From the NCBI GenBank assembly GCA_027038835.1, contig JALWGC010000003.1, positions 1-64,000 on the forward strand: a DNA stretch of 64,000 nucleotides, in the 5' to 3' direction. Each line of letters begins with the position of its first letter. Positions within the stretch are counted from its first letter, which is position 1. The notes beneath the pieces were generated by a model. It did no database searches and was not told the origin of the DNA. It was given only the letters and a program-made list of their open reading frames with translations. This stretch comes from Helicobacteraceae bacterium (GTDB lineage Bacteria > Campylobacterota > Campylobacteria > Campylobacterales > Sulfurimonadaceae). The position numbers were made by a program, and so were the translations under genes. Positions 46,774-55,431 of the stretch are shown here, piece after piece.

Positions 46774-47736
46774 ATGAAACTGCGAAGAGATGGATTTACC
46801 CTTTTGGAATTGGTTTTTGTTATTGTCGTGTTGGCGATAATATCGAAATTCGGTGTCGAGTTTTTGGCGCAGGCTTATAGAAACTACCTCGACCAAGAAG
46901 TAACGAGCAGACTTGCCAATACAAGTTCGAGTGCCGTGGAGTATATAGCCAAGAAGCTCCAATACCGCATACGAAGCTCGGTGATAGTGCGAAAAGATTT
47001 GAGTGATTACAAAGCGCTCGAGGGGTTCAATCTAACAGGTGCGAATGCCGAAGAGTACAAAACGCTTGAGTGGATAGGGTACGACATAGAAGGTTTTAGA
47101 GGAGCTGGAGACGGTGAGCCGTACTGGAGTGGCGTAATCGATAAAAAAGCCTCTTTGGACAGTAACACGTACATCTTCACTAAAGGAAGCAATCTCAACA
47201 AAGTCAATCTTTTGATTAAAAAGCTTTCATACAACCACTCTACTATCGACGATGCCGCTATTTACATTTTTTCCGCACAAAACGACATATACAAAAGTTT
47301 CGGATGGTACGGAGGGGAGAAAATAAAAGACCAAACGCTCGAGTACGCTATGCATCCGGTTAAAGAACAAAACACTACGGCATTCGCTCCGGGGCCGGAT
47401 TCAGATGGCAACCCGACAACCTTTAGCGACCTTTTTACCGATGTCAAAGATAGAGGGGAATGGGACGCTCGCTACTACCTCGCTTGGACGGCGTATGCGG
47501 TCAAACTCGATGCGGCTACGAAAAAGTTGATACTCTATTACGATTTTCAACCGTGGCAAGGGGAGAAATATACCGACGGGAAACAGCAAACACTTATGGA
47601 GAACGTCAATACGTTCAAAATGATTCAAAAACAAGGAATTATAAAAATTCAGGTGTGTACGACAAGCGACGTAAACGGAACTGGAAAACTCGATATAGGT
47701 GGATTCGCGCTATGCAAAGAAAAAACTATTTACTAA
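46774..47736 (+). CDS. Type IV minor pilin / pseudopilin, PilW-MshO-like
   Basis: 320 residues, long for a pilin. Leader MKLRRDG, then FTLLELVFVIVVLAIISKFGV with Glu5. The large C-terminal part is polar and ends with CTTSDVNGTGKLDIGGFALCKE, a Cys pair likely to form a disulfide. Size and position (second, after the PilV-like gene) fit PilW/MshO. It starts two bases after the previous stop and overlaps the next gene by 25 bases. Confidence 0.85.
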   Translation: MKLRRDGFTLLELVFVIVVLAIISKFGVEFLAQAYRNYLDQEVTSRLANTSSSAVEYIAKKLQYRIRSSVIVRKDLSDYKALEGFNLTGANAEEYKTLEWIGYDIEGFRGAGDGEPYWSGVIDKKASLDSNTYIFTKGSNLNKVNLLIKKLSYNHSTIDDAAIYIFSAQNDIYKSFGWYGGEKIKDQTLEYAMHPVKEQNTTAFAPGPDSDGNPTTFSDLFTDVKDRGEWDARYYLAWTAYAVKLDAATKKLILYYDFQPWQGEKYTDGKQQTLMENVNTFKMIQKQGIIKIQVCTTSDVNGTGKLDIGGFALCKEKTIY

Positions 47737-48209
47737 AAAAAGGCTCCAAAAGAGGCGGTTTCGCCTTGGTCATGGCGGTAGCGTTGTTAGTGATTTTGGC
47801 GACCATTATGGCGTTTTCGATTCAGATGACGGCGAAATCGCAAAAAAGAGCGGTCGATATTTACGTAGAAAACCAAGCTATACTCTATGCCAAAAACGTA
47901 GCGGAATATTTCGTCTATAAAATCAGCCAAGACAAAAACTGTACGACACAGAAAAATTTCGACATCAACATCAACCAAAGCCCGAAATATCATGCGAAAG
48001 TGAAGCTTTTTTATATCGTTTCCGATATGGACAACACCCATTACTGTAAACAGCAAAGTGATCTGAACCTGACTGCCGGGCATGATGAAGACCCGTACGC
48101 TTACGTGCGTATCGACGTTACGATGGATGTGAGTGACGGCAACATCACTTCGGAGCCTATCAGGATTTTTCGACGCTATGTGGAGGATATCACCCCGTTT
48201 GTGTATTGA
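47712..48209 (+). CDS. Type IV minor pilin / pseudopilin, PilX-GspK-like (no Glu5)
   Basis: 165 residues from ATG 47712, with AGGTGG eight bases before it; the longer frame is a shadow of the previous gene. A basic leader MQRKNYLLKKGSKRGG precedes FALVMAVALLVILATIMAF. Position 5 is Met, not Glu, as in GspK and other tip pilins. A Cys pair (NCTTQ and HYCKQQ) may form a disulfide. The gene closes the riboswitch-controlled operon. Confidence 0.85.
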   Translation: MQRKNYLLKKGSKRGGFALVMAVALLVILATIMAFSIQMTAKSQKRAVDIYVENQAILYAKNVAEYFVYKISQDKNCTTQKNFDININQSPKYHAKVKLFYIVSDMDNTHYCKQQSDLNLTAGHDEDPYAYVRIDVTMDVSDGNITSEPIRIFRRYVEDITPFVY

Positions 48210-48273
48210 TTTTATCCCTATTTAACTCTGTAGTGATATAATTCGAAATTAATGCAATAACAAAGGGTTGAAA

Positions 48274-48816
48274 ATGAACGTTTCTTTCACAGGAAGACAC
48301 ATAGAGCTTACAGATGCTATCAAAACGCACCTAAACGCTTCTTTGGAGTCTTTGAGCAAATTCAATATGGATATAATTTCCGCCAATGTCGTCGTGGAAT
48401 CGCAGCAACGAAAAAGTAAAGAGCATTTTACCGTCGAGTTTACGATAAATCTCGCACATAAAGGAACGGTCGTCATCAAACAAAGAGATGAAGACCTGCA
48501 TGCAGCTATCGATTTGGCGACCGATAGAGCGCAAAAGGCGCTTCGTCGCATTCACGATAGAGAGACCGACCATCAAAAAGTAGGGCTCAATGCCGCAAAA
48601 GCGGAAGCGAACGAGGGGATAAACTTAAGTGAAGCCAAACTCAGCGAAGAGGACGAGATAGTTCCGGTAGAGCTTGATTTGTACAAACCGCGAGAAGTGG
48701 AAGATGTTTTGGAAGAGTTGAAAAACTCCGACAAAATGTTCGAAATCTTCATCGACAACGCCGGTAAAACACGTGTTTTGTACAAAAGAAACGATGGGCG
48801 TTTCGGGCTGTATTGA
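48274..48816 (+). CDS. hpf: Ribosome hibernation promoting factor, long form
   Basis: About 180 residues from ATG 48274, with AAGGG upstream. The N-terminal HPF/RaiA domain has the typical VSFTGRHIELTDAIKTHL, DLHAAIDLATDRAQKAL segments. The C-terminal domain (about 125-180: VEDVLEELKNSDKMFEIFIDNAGKTRVLYKRNDGRFGLY) is the dimerisation domain of the long type. It parks ribosomes as 100S dimers in slow growth. A separate leader follows the pilin operon. Confidence 0.93.
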   Translation: MNVSFTGRHIELTDAIKTHLNASLESLSKFNMDIISANVVVESQQRKSKEHFTVEFTINLAHKGTVVIKQRDEDLHAAIDLATDRAQKALRRIHDRETDHQKVGLNAAKAEANEGINLSEAKLSEEDEIVPVELDLYKPREVEDVLEELKNSDKMFEIFIDNAGKTRVLYKRNDGRFGLY

Positions 48817-48824
48817 TAGGGTTT

Positions 48825-48842
48825 CGAGCTTGTTATAGCTCG
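48825..48842 (+). terminator. Possible terminator after hpf
   Basis: CGAGCT pairs with AGCTCG around TGTTAT, just after the hpf stop. The T-run (48853 onward) comes about ten bases later, so termination may be weak. Confidence 0.45.
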
Positions 48843-48962
48843 GAATCTCCATTTTTTCAAACTCTTCTTTCAAAAAAAATTCGATTTGTACTTTCTCCGT
48901 TTATCGTTTTCTCTACAATTTTTCGATATAATCGCAACAATTTTTCCACAAAGTGAATAGTT

Positions 48963-51512
48963 ATGGATGTACGTAAAGAATTTTTGCAATATTTCGAATC
49001 GAAAGGGCATACGATAGTCCCTTCAGCTCCGCTCGTTCCAGACGATGCGACACTCTTGTTTAACAATGCCGGTATGGTACCTTTCAAGTCGATTTTCACC
49101 GGTGAAGTACCGCCGCCGAAAAACCCTCGCGCGACTTCATGCCAAGTGTGCGTACGTGCCGGCGGAAAACACAACGACCTTGAAAACGTCGGGCATACAG
49201 CAAGACACCACACATTTTTCGAGATGCTTGGGAATTTTTCGTTTGGCGATTATTTCAAAGAGGACGCCATCAAGTACGCTTGGGAGTTTATCACCGAGAT
49301 TTTGCGCTTGCCTGTGGATAAGTTGTGGGTAACCGTACATGAAAGCGACGATGAAGCCGAAGCGATATGGAAAAAATACATAGCCGCAGATCGCATCAAA
49401 CGCTTGGGTGATAAAGACAACTTTTGGCAAATGGGCGATACCGGACCGTGTGGACCGTGTAGCGAGATATTCTACGACCAAGGCGCGGAACACTTTAGCT
49501 CCGATGAGGACTATCTTGGAGGGGACGGTGACCGCTTTTTGGAGATATGGAATCTCGTTTTCATGCAGTACGAGCGAAGTGCCGATGGGACGCTTACACC
49601 GCTTCCAAAACCCTCTATCGATACCGGTATGGGATTGGAGCGGGTAGTGGCTATCAAAGAGGGTGCACTTAGCAACTACGGCTCGAGTTTGTTCATGCCG
49701 CTAATTCAAAAAGTCGAAGAGCTTATAGGCAAAGAGTATGTGTATGAAACGGGTGCGAGTTACAGAGTTATCGCAGACCACATTCGAACGACGACGTTCT
49801 TGCTCGCTCAAGGGGTGAACTTCTCCAACGAAGGAAGAGGATACGTGCTTCGACGCATACTTCGACGCGCGATTCGCCACGGGTATTTGCTTGGGTTTAG
49901 AGAGCCGTTTATGTACAAGATAGTCGATACGTTGGTGGAGATGATGAAAGACCCTTACGACTATCTCGAAGCGAAGAAAGAAGCGGTCAAAGAAGCGATA
50001 GAGCTTGAAGAAGCGCGCTTTTTCAAAACGATAGAGAGCGGTATAGAGCTTTTTAACAAAGAGCTTGCCAACACCGACAAGGTCTTTAGCGGTGAAGTCG
50101 CGTTCAAGCTTTACGATACGTACGGTTTTCCGCTTGATTTGACCGAAGATATGCTTAGAGAAAAAGGGCTCTCGCTCGATACGGAGCGGTTTGTGGAGTT
50201 GATGCAGGCACAAAAAGAGCGCGCCAAAGCAGCATGGAAAGGGAGTGGGGACGAAGCGGTAAGCGGTGATTTCAAAGCATTGCTCGAAGAGTTCGGTACA
50301 AACGAGTTTGTCGGGTACGAATTGACCCACCACAAGTCCAAAGTTCTGGCACTACTCGATGAGAACTATTCCAAAAAAGAAGCGTTACAAAGCGGTGAAA
50401 AAGGGTGGGTGATGCTCGATGTCACCCCTTTTTATGCCGAGAGCGGCGGGCAAGTTGGAGATATCGGCGAGCTTGTCGGTAAAGCCAAAGTGGTAGATAC
50501 TAAAAAGTTTTTCGACCTCAACCTTTCCCAAGTGGAAATCACAAGCGAATTGCGCGTGGGCGAGGAAGTAGATGCCAAAGTCGATATCGCTCGCAGCGAG
50601 GTAGCCAAGCACCACTCCGCGACCCATTTGCTCCATGCGGTGCTTTACGATGTTTTGGGTGAGCATATCTCGCAAGCGGGTTCCCTTGTCGAAGCCGACA
50701 GACTCCGCTTCGATTTCTCCCATCCAAAAGCGTTGGAGCATGACGAGCTTGCCGAAATAGAGACGAAAGTTAACGAGCTTATTCTTCGCGGTATCGCCCA
50801 AGAGACCAAGGTGATGGATATCGAAGAGGCGAAGAAAAGCGGCGCGAAAGCGCAGTTTGGGGAGAAATACGGTCAAAAGGTGCGCGTTGTCGGTTTTGGA
50901 GAAGCGAGTGTCGAGTTTTGTGGGGGAACTCATGTGGACAACACCGCTAAAATCGGCTCGTTCATCATCACCAAAGAAAGCGGTGTAAGCGCCGGTGTAC
51001 GGCGTATAGAGGCGGTTTGCGGTCATGCTGCGTATAGACATTTTTGCGACCAACGCATACTGCTAAAACGGGTCGAAGCGGAAGTGAAAAACCATGACGT
51101 CCTTGCGGGAGTCGCAAGACTGAAAAACAGTATCGAAGAGCTGAAATCAGAGCTCAAAGAGGCGCAAAAAGCGGCAACGGCGAAGATAGAAGAGGAAAAA
51201 ATCGGCGATACGACTGTGATTGTCGCGGATTTGCCTGCTGGAGATATCAAAGCCAAAATAGACGAGATAAAAAACAAAAACGACAAAGTTGCCGCTATCT
51301 TGTTCCAAGTCAAAGGGGACAAAGTGCTAATTGCTGCTGGCGTGAAAAATGCCGATGCAAAAGCGGGCGATTGGATAAAACGTGTCGCACCGGTTCTTGG
51401 CGGAGGCGGCGGAGGAAGAAGCGACTTCGCTCAAGCCGGCGGTAAAGACGTAAGCAAGCTCGACGAGGCGAAACAAGTCGCCAAAGCGTATTTGGAGGAG
51501 GTGCTCTCTTGA
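48963..51512 (+). CDS. alaS: Alanine-tRNA ligase
   Basis: An 849-residue class II synthetase. Motif-bearing N-terminal catalytic domain with [11 protein letters not shown] and [12 protein letters not shown], editing domain with the [11 protein letters not shown] zinc site and [10 protein letters not shown], and a C-terminal oligomerisation part ending in the DHHA1-type [17 protein letters not shown] segment. Length is normal. It precedes the membrane protein gene with a four-base overlap. Confidence 0.97.
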   Translation: MDVRKEFLQYFESKGHTIVPSAPLVPDDATLLFNNAGMVPFKSIFTGEVPPPKNPRATSCQVCVRAGGKHNDLENVGHTARHHTFFEMLGNFSFGDYFKEDAIKYAWEFITEILRLPVDKLWVTVHESDDEAEAIWKKYIAADRIKRLGDKDNFWQMGDTGPCGPCSEIFYDQGAEHFSSDEDYLGGDGDRFLEIWNLVFMQYERSADGTLTPLPKPSIDTGMGLERVVAIKEGALSNYGSSLFMPLIQKVEELIGKEYVYETGASYRVIADHIRTTTFLLAQGVNFSNEGRGYVLRRILRRAIRHGYLLGFREPFMYKIVDTLVEMMKDPYDYLEAKKEAVKEAIELEEARFFKTIESGIELFNKELANTDKVFSGEVAFKLYDTYGFPLDLTEDMLREKGLSLDTERFVELMQAQKERAKAAWKGSGDEAVSGDFKALLEEFGTNEFVGYELTHHKSKVLALLDENYSKKEALQSGEKGWVMLDVTPFYAESGGQVGDIGELVGKAKVVDTKKFFDLNLSQVEITSELRVGEEVDAKVDIARSEVAKHHSATHLLHAVLYDVLGEHISQAGSLVEADRLRFDFSHPKALEHDELAEIETKVNELILRGIAQETKVMDIEEAKKSGAKAQFGEKYGQKVRVVGFGEASVEFCGGTHVDNTAKIGSFIITKESGVSAGVRRIEAVCGHAAYRHFCDQRILLKRVEAEVKNHDVLAGVARLKNSIEELKSELKEAQKAATAKIEEEKIGDTTVIVADLPAGDIKAKIDEIKNKNDKVAAILFQVKGDKVLIAAGVKNADAKAGDWIKRVAPVLGGGGGGRSDFAQAGGKDVSKLDEAKQVAKAYLEEVLS

Positions 51513-51991
51513 GTGACTTCGTCATGACCTATCGTGTGGAACTTATTTTGTTGCATGTGATGGGTGCCGTCGTTTGGGTGGGCGGTATGATTGCGATGCG
51601 TTTTGCCGCACACTATGCATTTTTAGATATCGCTACCCCGATGGAGCGCCTACCGATACTCTCGCATGCACTCAAACGTCTTTTTTATATAGTGCTTCCT
51701 TTCGTTATCGTACTCTTGGCTACGGGAGGTATTTTGACGGTAGGGTACGGGATGAAACATACCGACTTTTACTATCTCGCACACATCAAAGAGACTATTT
51801 GGACGGTAATGTTTCTCAACCTCATGGCGATGATGGTTCGCCGATCCAAAGCTGACAAAGCGATGGAAGCGGGGGATTATAAAAAAGCTGGAGCGCTCCT
51901 TGGGCCAATAGGCAAGGTGATGGTGCCGGTGAACATCGTTTTGGGTATTACGGCTATTGCCGTAGGTGCGCTTTTGCGGGTGAACCTTTAA
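51509..51991 (+). CDS. Integral membrane protein, CopD/DUF2269-like
   Basis: About 160 residues with four membrane helices at roughly 15-35, 50-75, 90-108 and 132-155. The start is TTG at 51509 (TTGA overlap with the alaS stop) or ATG 51524. [17 protein letters not shown] at the N-terminus, with His and Trp-Val-Gly-Gly, is a pattern shared by CopD/HemJ-like small membrane proteins that may bind haem or copper. Function unknown. Confidence 0.75.
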   Translation: MSDFVMTYRVELILLHVMGAVVWVGGMIAMRFAAHYAFLDIATPMERLPILSHALKRLFYIVLPFVIVLLATGGILTVGYGMKHTDFYYLAHIKETIWTVMFLNLMAMMVRRSKADKAMEAGDYKKAGALLGPIGKVMVPVNIVLGITAIAVGALLRVNL

Positions 51992-51992
51992 A

Positions 51993-52547
51993 ATGAAACT
52001 ACGCCTTGCTTCCGCTTCGAGTACAAGAGCTGCTTTGCTTAAGCGTTTTGGAGTGGAGTTCATTCAAGAAAGTGTCGAATTCGACGAAGAGAAAATAGCG
52101 GCAAAAAGCCCAAAAAGTTTTGTCTATCAAGCCACCCTTGGAAAATACGAAGCCAACTACAAACACTTCGGCATAGAGGAACTTCCTTTGCTCGTCGCCG
52201 ACACGGTGGTGACATCGGGCGGCTTGATACTGCGCAAAGCACGTTGTGTCGATGAAGCCAGAAACATTCTTCTTACCCAAAGCGGCAACACCACCTCCAT
52301 CATAACCTGCATGATATACCATAGCGAAAAATTGAAGCTTGTCGATATCTCCTATACCGATTATATTTTCGATACGTTCGAAGAAAAGGAGTTAGAGCGC
52401 TACCTCCAAAGCGGAGAGTGGCGAGGTAAGGCCGGAGCGTGCATGGTCGAGGGGTTTTGTAAAAAGTACATCAAAGAGGTGCGAGGGTACGAGAGTACGG
52501 CTATGGGGCTTTGTGTCGAGAAACTTCTCCCATTTTTACGTTCTTAA
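51993..52547 (+). CDS. maf: Maf family nucleotide pyrophosphatase
   Basis: A 184-residue protein of the Maf/HAM1-like fold. The N-terminal LASASSTRAALLKRFGVEF loop and LPLLVADTVVTSGG with the catalytic Asp are typical, as is KAGACMVEGF near the end. Maf proteins hydrolyse dTTP, UTP or modified nucleotides. It begins right after the membrane protein stop. Confidence 0.88.
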   Translation: MKLRLASASSTRAALLKRFGVEFIQESVEFDEEKIAAKSPKSFVYQATLGKYEANYKHFGIEELPLLVADTVVTSGGLILRKARCVDEARNILLTQSGNTTSIITCMIYHSEKLKLVDISYTDYIFDTFEEKELERYLQSGEWRGKAGACMVEGFCKKYIKEVRGYESTAMGLCVEKLLPFLRS

Positions 52548-52583
52548 TGAATTTTTAACGTTTTTCACAATACAATCAAAGTC

Positions 52584-53642
52584 ATGAATTTTTTTTATAC
52601 TAGACATTTTATCTTTACCGTGGTGTTCGTTTCGCTGTGTATAGCGTATGGACTTTTTTCGTTCTATCAGATGACAAAAGAGGAGATAGACGCCGTAACG
52701 ATGGCTTCGAGAGTTTTTTTGGCGTTTGTCTTTTCTATTATAGCGATTTTCGTATATGTAGGCAACTCCCTTTATCTTCAAAAAGAGTACTACGGAAGCA
52801 TCATCGACAACAGTAACAATATCGTCGTTATTACCGACGGGGAAAAGTTGCTTGAAGTGAATAAAATCTTCCTCGAGCGGTTCGGTTTCAAAGATGTCCA
52901 AGAGTTCTCTGCGCGAAAGAACTTCCGTTTGACCGATTATTTTGTCGAGGAAGAGGGGTATTTGCATATCGAGGAAAACGGTATGCTTTGGTTTTACTAT
53001 GCTTTGAACTATCCCGAAAAACGGCTCAAAGTGAAGATGAACATCGACGGTAAAGTTTACTATTTCATTCTCAATACGTATCCGGTAAAAGCGCCGAAGA
53101 AACTCTACAGTATAGTTCTTTCAGATATAACCGACGAGGAGAACTACCGTCTCGAGCTTGAAGAGAGTGTCTTGACCGATGCGCTTACTAGAGTGAGAAA
53201 CAGACGCTATTTCGATGAGAAGATTCAAGAAGAGGTGTTTTTTGCACAGAGGTATCAGCGCCCTTTTTCTTTGGTTTTGCTCGACTTGGACTACTTCAAA
53301 GATATCAACGATAAGCACGGGCACGACATAGGGGACAAAGTACTTGTGTGGTTTAGCCAAACGGTACAGAAGGAGATTCGCAAGCCCGATGTGTTTTGTC
53401 GTATAGACGGGGAGGAATTTGCTATTATATTGCCTGAAACAAGACTCAACAACGCCGTGCGGTTCGCGAAGAAAATCAACAAGATAGTCAAAAGAGAAGA
53501 GGGATGTTTCGTGGAAGTTTCCGTTAGCTTGGGAGTGGTCGAATACACCAGAGGGGAAAGCGAAAAAGATATTTTCAAACGGGCGGAAAACGCTTTGTAC
53601 AAAGCGAAAATTTCAGGGAAAGACAAAGTCGTTATCGGATGA
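52584..53642 (+). CDS. Membrane-anchored diguanylate cyclase (PAS-like + GGDEF)
   Basis: 352 residues. Two membrane helices (about 8-27 and 42-60), a PAS-like domain (about 68-185: IIDNSNNIVVITDGEKLLEVN, ending IVLSDITDEENY), then a GGDEF domain (about 190-350) with TDALTRVRNRRYFDE and LLDLDYFKDIND. The catalytic signature reads DGEEF rather than GG[D/E]EF. Five residues before it, RKPD matches the RxxD inhibitory site, a feature of active cyclases. It makes c-di-GMP, the ligand of the riboswitch at 41066. It overlaps bioF by four bases. Confidence 0.9.
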   Translation: MNFFYTRHFIFTVVFVSLCIAYGLFSFYQMTKEEIDAVTMASRVFLAFVFSIIAIFVYVGNSLYLQKEYYGSIIDNSNNIVVITDGEKLLEVNKIFLERFGFKDVQEFSARKNFRLTDYFVEEEGYLHIEENGMLWFYYALNYPEKRLKVKMNIDGKVYYFILNTYPVKAPKKLYSIVLSDITDEENYRLELEESVLTDALTRVRNRRYFDEKIQEEVFFAQRYQRPFSLVLLDLDYFKDINDKHGHDIGDKVLVWFSQTVQKEIRKPDVFCRIDGEEFAIILPETRLNNAVRFAKKINKIVKREEGCFVEVSVSLGVVEYTRGESEKDIFKRAENALYKAKISGKDKVVIG

Positions 53643-54742
53643 GCGGTGGATACTACGAAAACGAACTAAAAGCACTGAAGCGAAGCGGACGGTTTCGAAA
53701 ACGGGAACTTGTCGGCGAAGAACTTGCCGATTTCGCAAGCAACGACTATCTGGGGTTGGCACATGATAAAACGATTCACCAAAAAGCGTGCCGAAGGATA
53801 GAACAGCAAGTGTGTCATGCCCCAAAAGCTTCCCTGCTCGTTGGCGGTTACCATCAATTTCACCGAGAGTTCGAACGAAAACTATGCGCCTTTAACGGCT
53901 TCGAGGACGCGATAGTCGTCGGAAGCGGTTTCGCGGCGAATATAGCGCTGATAGAGTCGCTTGTGAGAAAGGGGGATGTTTTACTCCTTGATAGCTCCTA
54001 TCACGCTTCGGGTATGCTCGCTTCGAATATCGGCTCTATAGAGAAAGAGGAGTTCTTTCACAACGATGTCGCTCATCTCGAGTCGCTTTTGAAAAAACAC
54101 AAAGGGAAAAAACGGAAAATCGTCGCGGTCGAGGGGATTTACTCGATGGAAGGGGATATGGTTCCCAAAGAGGTTTTCGAGCTTTGCGACGATTATGACG
54201 CTTTGCTCGTTGTCGATGAAGCGCACAGTAGCGGTGTCGTAGGGGAGAGACTGATGGGGGTGTTCGATCATTACGCCATAACACCCAAACCAAACCATAT
54301 AAAAATGGGAACGCTTGGAAAGGCGTATGGGAGTTTTGGTGCATACATCCTCGCTTCGAGCCATATCGTGAGTTATCTTGAAAATAGAGCCAAACCGCTT
54401 ATTTACGCCACCGCGCTTGGGCTTTACGATACGCTTGCCGGGATGTACGCTTTGGAGTATATCGGAAGAAACGCTCAACTGCTCAAAAACGAGATAGCCA
54501 AACGCCAAGAGATCGTTTACAACCATTTTGGAGTGAAGATGCAAGGGCTTATTTTTCCGGTCGAAATAGGGGATAATCGCAAAGTGATGCAGATAAAAGA
54601 CGCTCTGGTTCAAAAAGGGTATTTTATCGGAGCGATTCGAGAGCCGACCGTGAAAAAAGCGATACTGCGTATAATCGCTCGACTCGGTGAAGATAAGCGG
54701 AAGTTCGAAGAGTTGCTTGATGAGGTGAAGCGTTTTCGATGA
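53639..54742 (+). CDS. bioF: 8-amino-7-oxononanoate synthase (BioF)
   Basis: 367 residues. A PLP enzyme of the alpha-oxoamine synthase family; BioF joins pimeloyl-ACP/CoA and alanine in biotin synthesis. Seen: FASNDYLGLA, the VDEAHSSGVVG cofactor segment, and the PLP lysine in KMGTLGKAYG. The only biotin gene in the window, sandwiched between a cyclase and an ABC ATPase with four-base overlaps on both sides. A different acyl substrate cannot be excluded. Confidence 0.9.
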   Translation: MSGGYYENELKALKRSGRFRKRELVGEELADFASNDYLGLAHDKTIHQKACRRIEQQVCHAPKASLLVGGYHQFHREFERKLCAFNGFEDAIVVGSGFAANIALIESLVRKGDVLLLDSSYHASGMLASNIGSIEKEEFFHNDVAHLESLLKKHKGKKRKIVAVEGIYSMEGDMVPKEVFELCDDYDALLVVDEAHSSGVVGERLMGVFDHYAITPKPNHIKMGTLGKAYGSFGAYILASSHIVSYLENRAKPLIYATALGLYDTLAGMYALEYIGRNAQLLKNEIAKRQEIVYNHFGVKMQGLIFPVEIGDNRKVMQIKDALVQKGYFIGAIREPTVKKAILRIIARLGEDKRKFEELLDEVKRFR

Positions 54743-55431
54743 TAAAGATAAAACGACTGCAGGTACAAGCGCGAGACAAAACGTTGGTCGATATAGCTTT
54801 TGACGTTCATGCGGCGCTTGGGCTTGTCGGGCAAAGCGGTAGCGGCAAGAGCTTGACGCTCAAAGCGCTCCTTGGAATGTTGCCAAAAAACCTTCATGTG
54901 AAGCTCGACGTCGAAGCCGATTTCACACTCAAAGCTGGGGAGAGCGTATCGTTGGTGCCGCAAAACCCTTTTACGGCACTTTCACCGTTGACAAAGATAA
55001 AAAAACAGTTCTTTTGCTCCAAAGAGAAGATGGAGCGGCTTTTGCGATCGGTCGAGCTCGATAGCGCATTGCTCGAGCGCTATCCGCCTGAGCTCTCCGG
55101 AGGGCAGCTTCAGCGTATCGTTATCGCGATGGCGCTTGAGCGCGATCCGAAACTTCTGCTTTTGGACGAGCCGACGACGGCACTCGATGCTAAAACGACA
55201 ACGACGGTTTTGGAGCTTTTGAAAACCTTGCAGCGTGAAATGGGTTTTTCCATCCTTTTTGTTACCCATGAAATAGACGCCGCTGCGAAGATTTGCGAGG
55301 AGATATGTGTGATTAAAGAGGGGCGTTTAGTGGAGTATGGTACAATTAGCGAGATTGTAAACGCACCTAAAGAGCCTTATACCAAAGAGTTGATAGAGGC
55401 AAGTTTTCATAACAGGGAATTTAGAAAATGA
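54739..55431 (+). CDS. Orphan ABC transporter ATPase, peptide/nickel type
   Basis: 230 residues. Walker A GQSGSGKS, Q-loop in LVPQNPFTAL, signature LSGGQLQR, Walker B LLLLDEP and the H-loop FVTHE are all present, so it should be active. The PQNPFTALSP segment is typical of the DppD/OppD/NikD group. No permease or binding protein lies beside it. It overlaps bioF and the PBP1A gene by four bases each. Confidence 0.88.
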   Translation: MIKIKRLQVQARDKTLVDIAFDVHAALGLVGQSGSGKSLTLKALLGMLPKNLHVKLDVEADFTLKAGESVSLVPQNPFTALSPLTKIKKQFFCSKEKMERLLRSVELDSALLERYPPELSGGQLQRIVIAMALERDPKLLLLDEPTTALDAKTTTTVLELLKTLQREMGFSILFVTHEIDAAAKICEEICVIKEGRLVEYGTISEIVNAPKEPYTKELIEASFHNREFRK

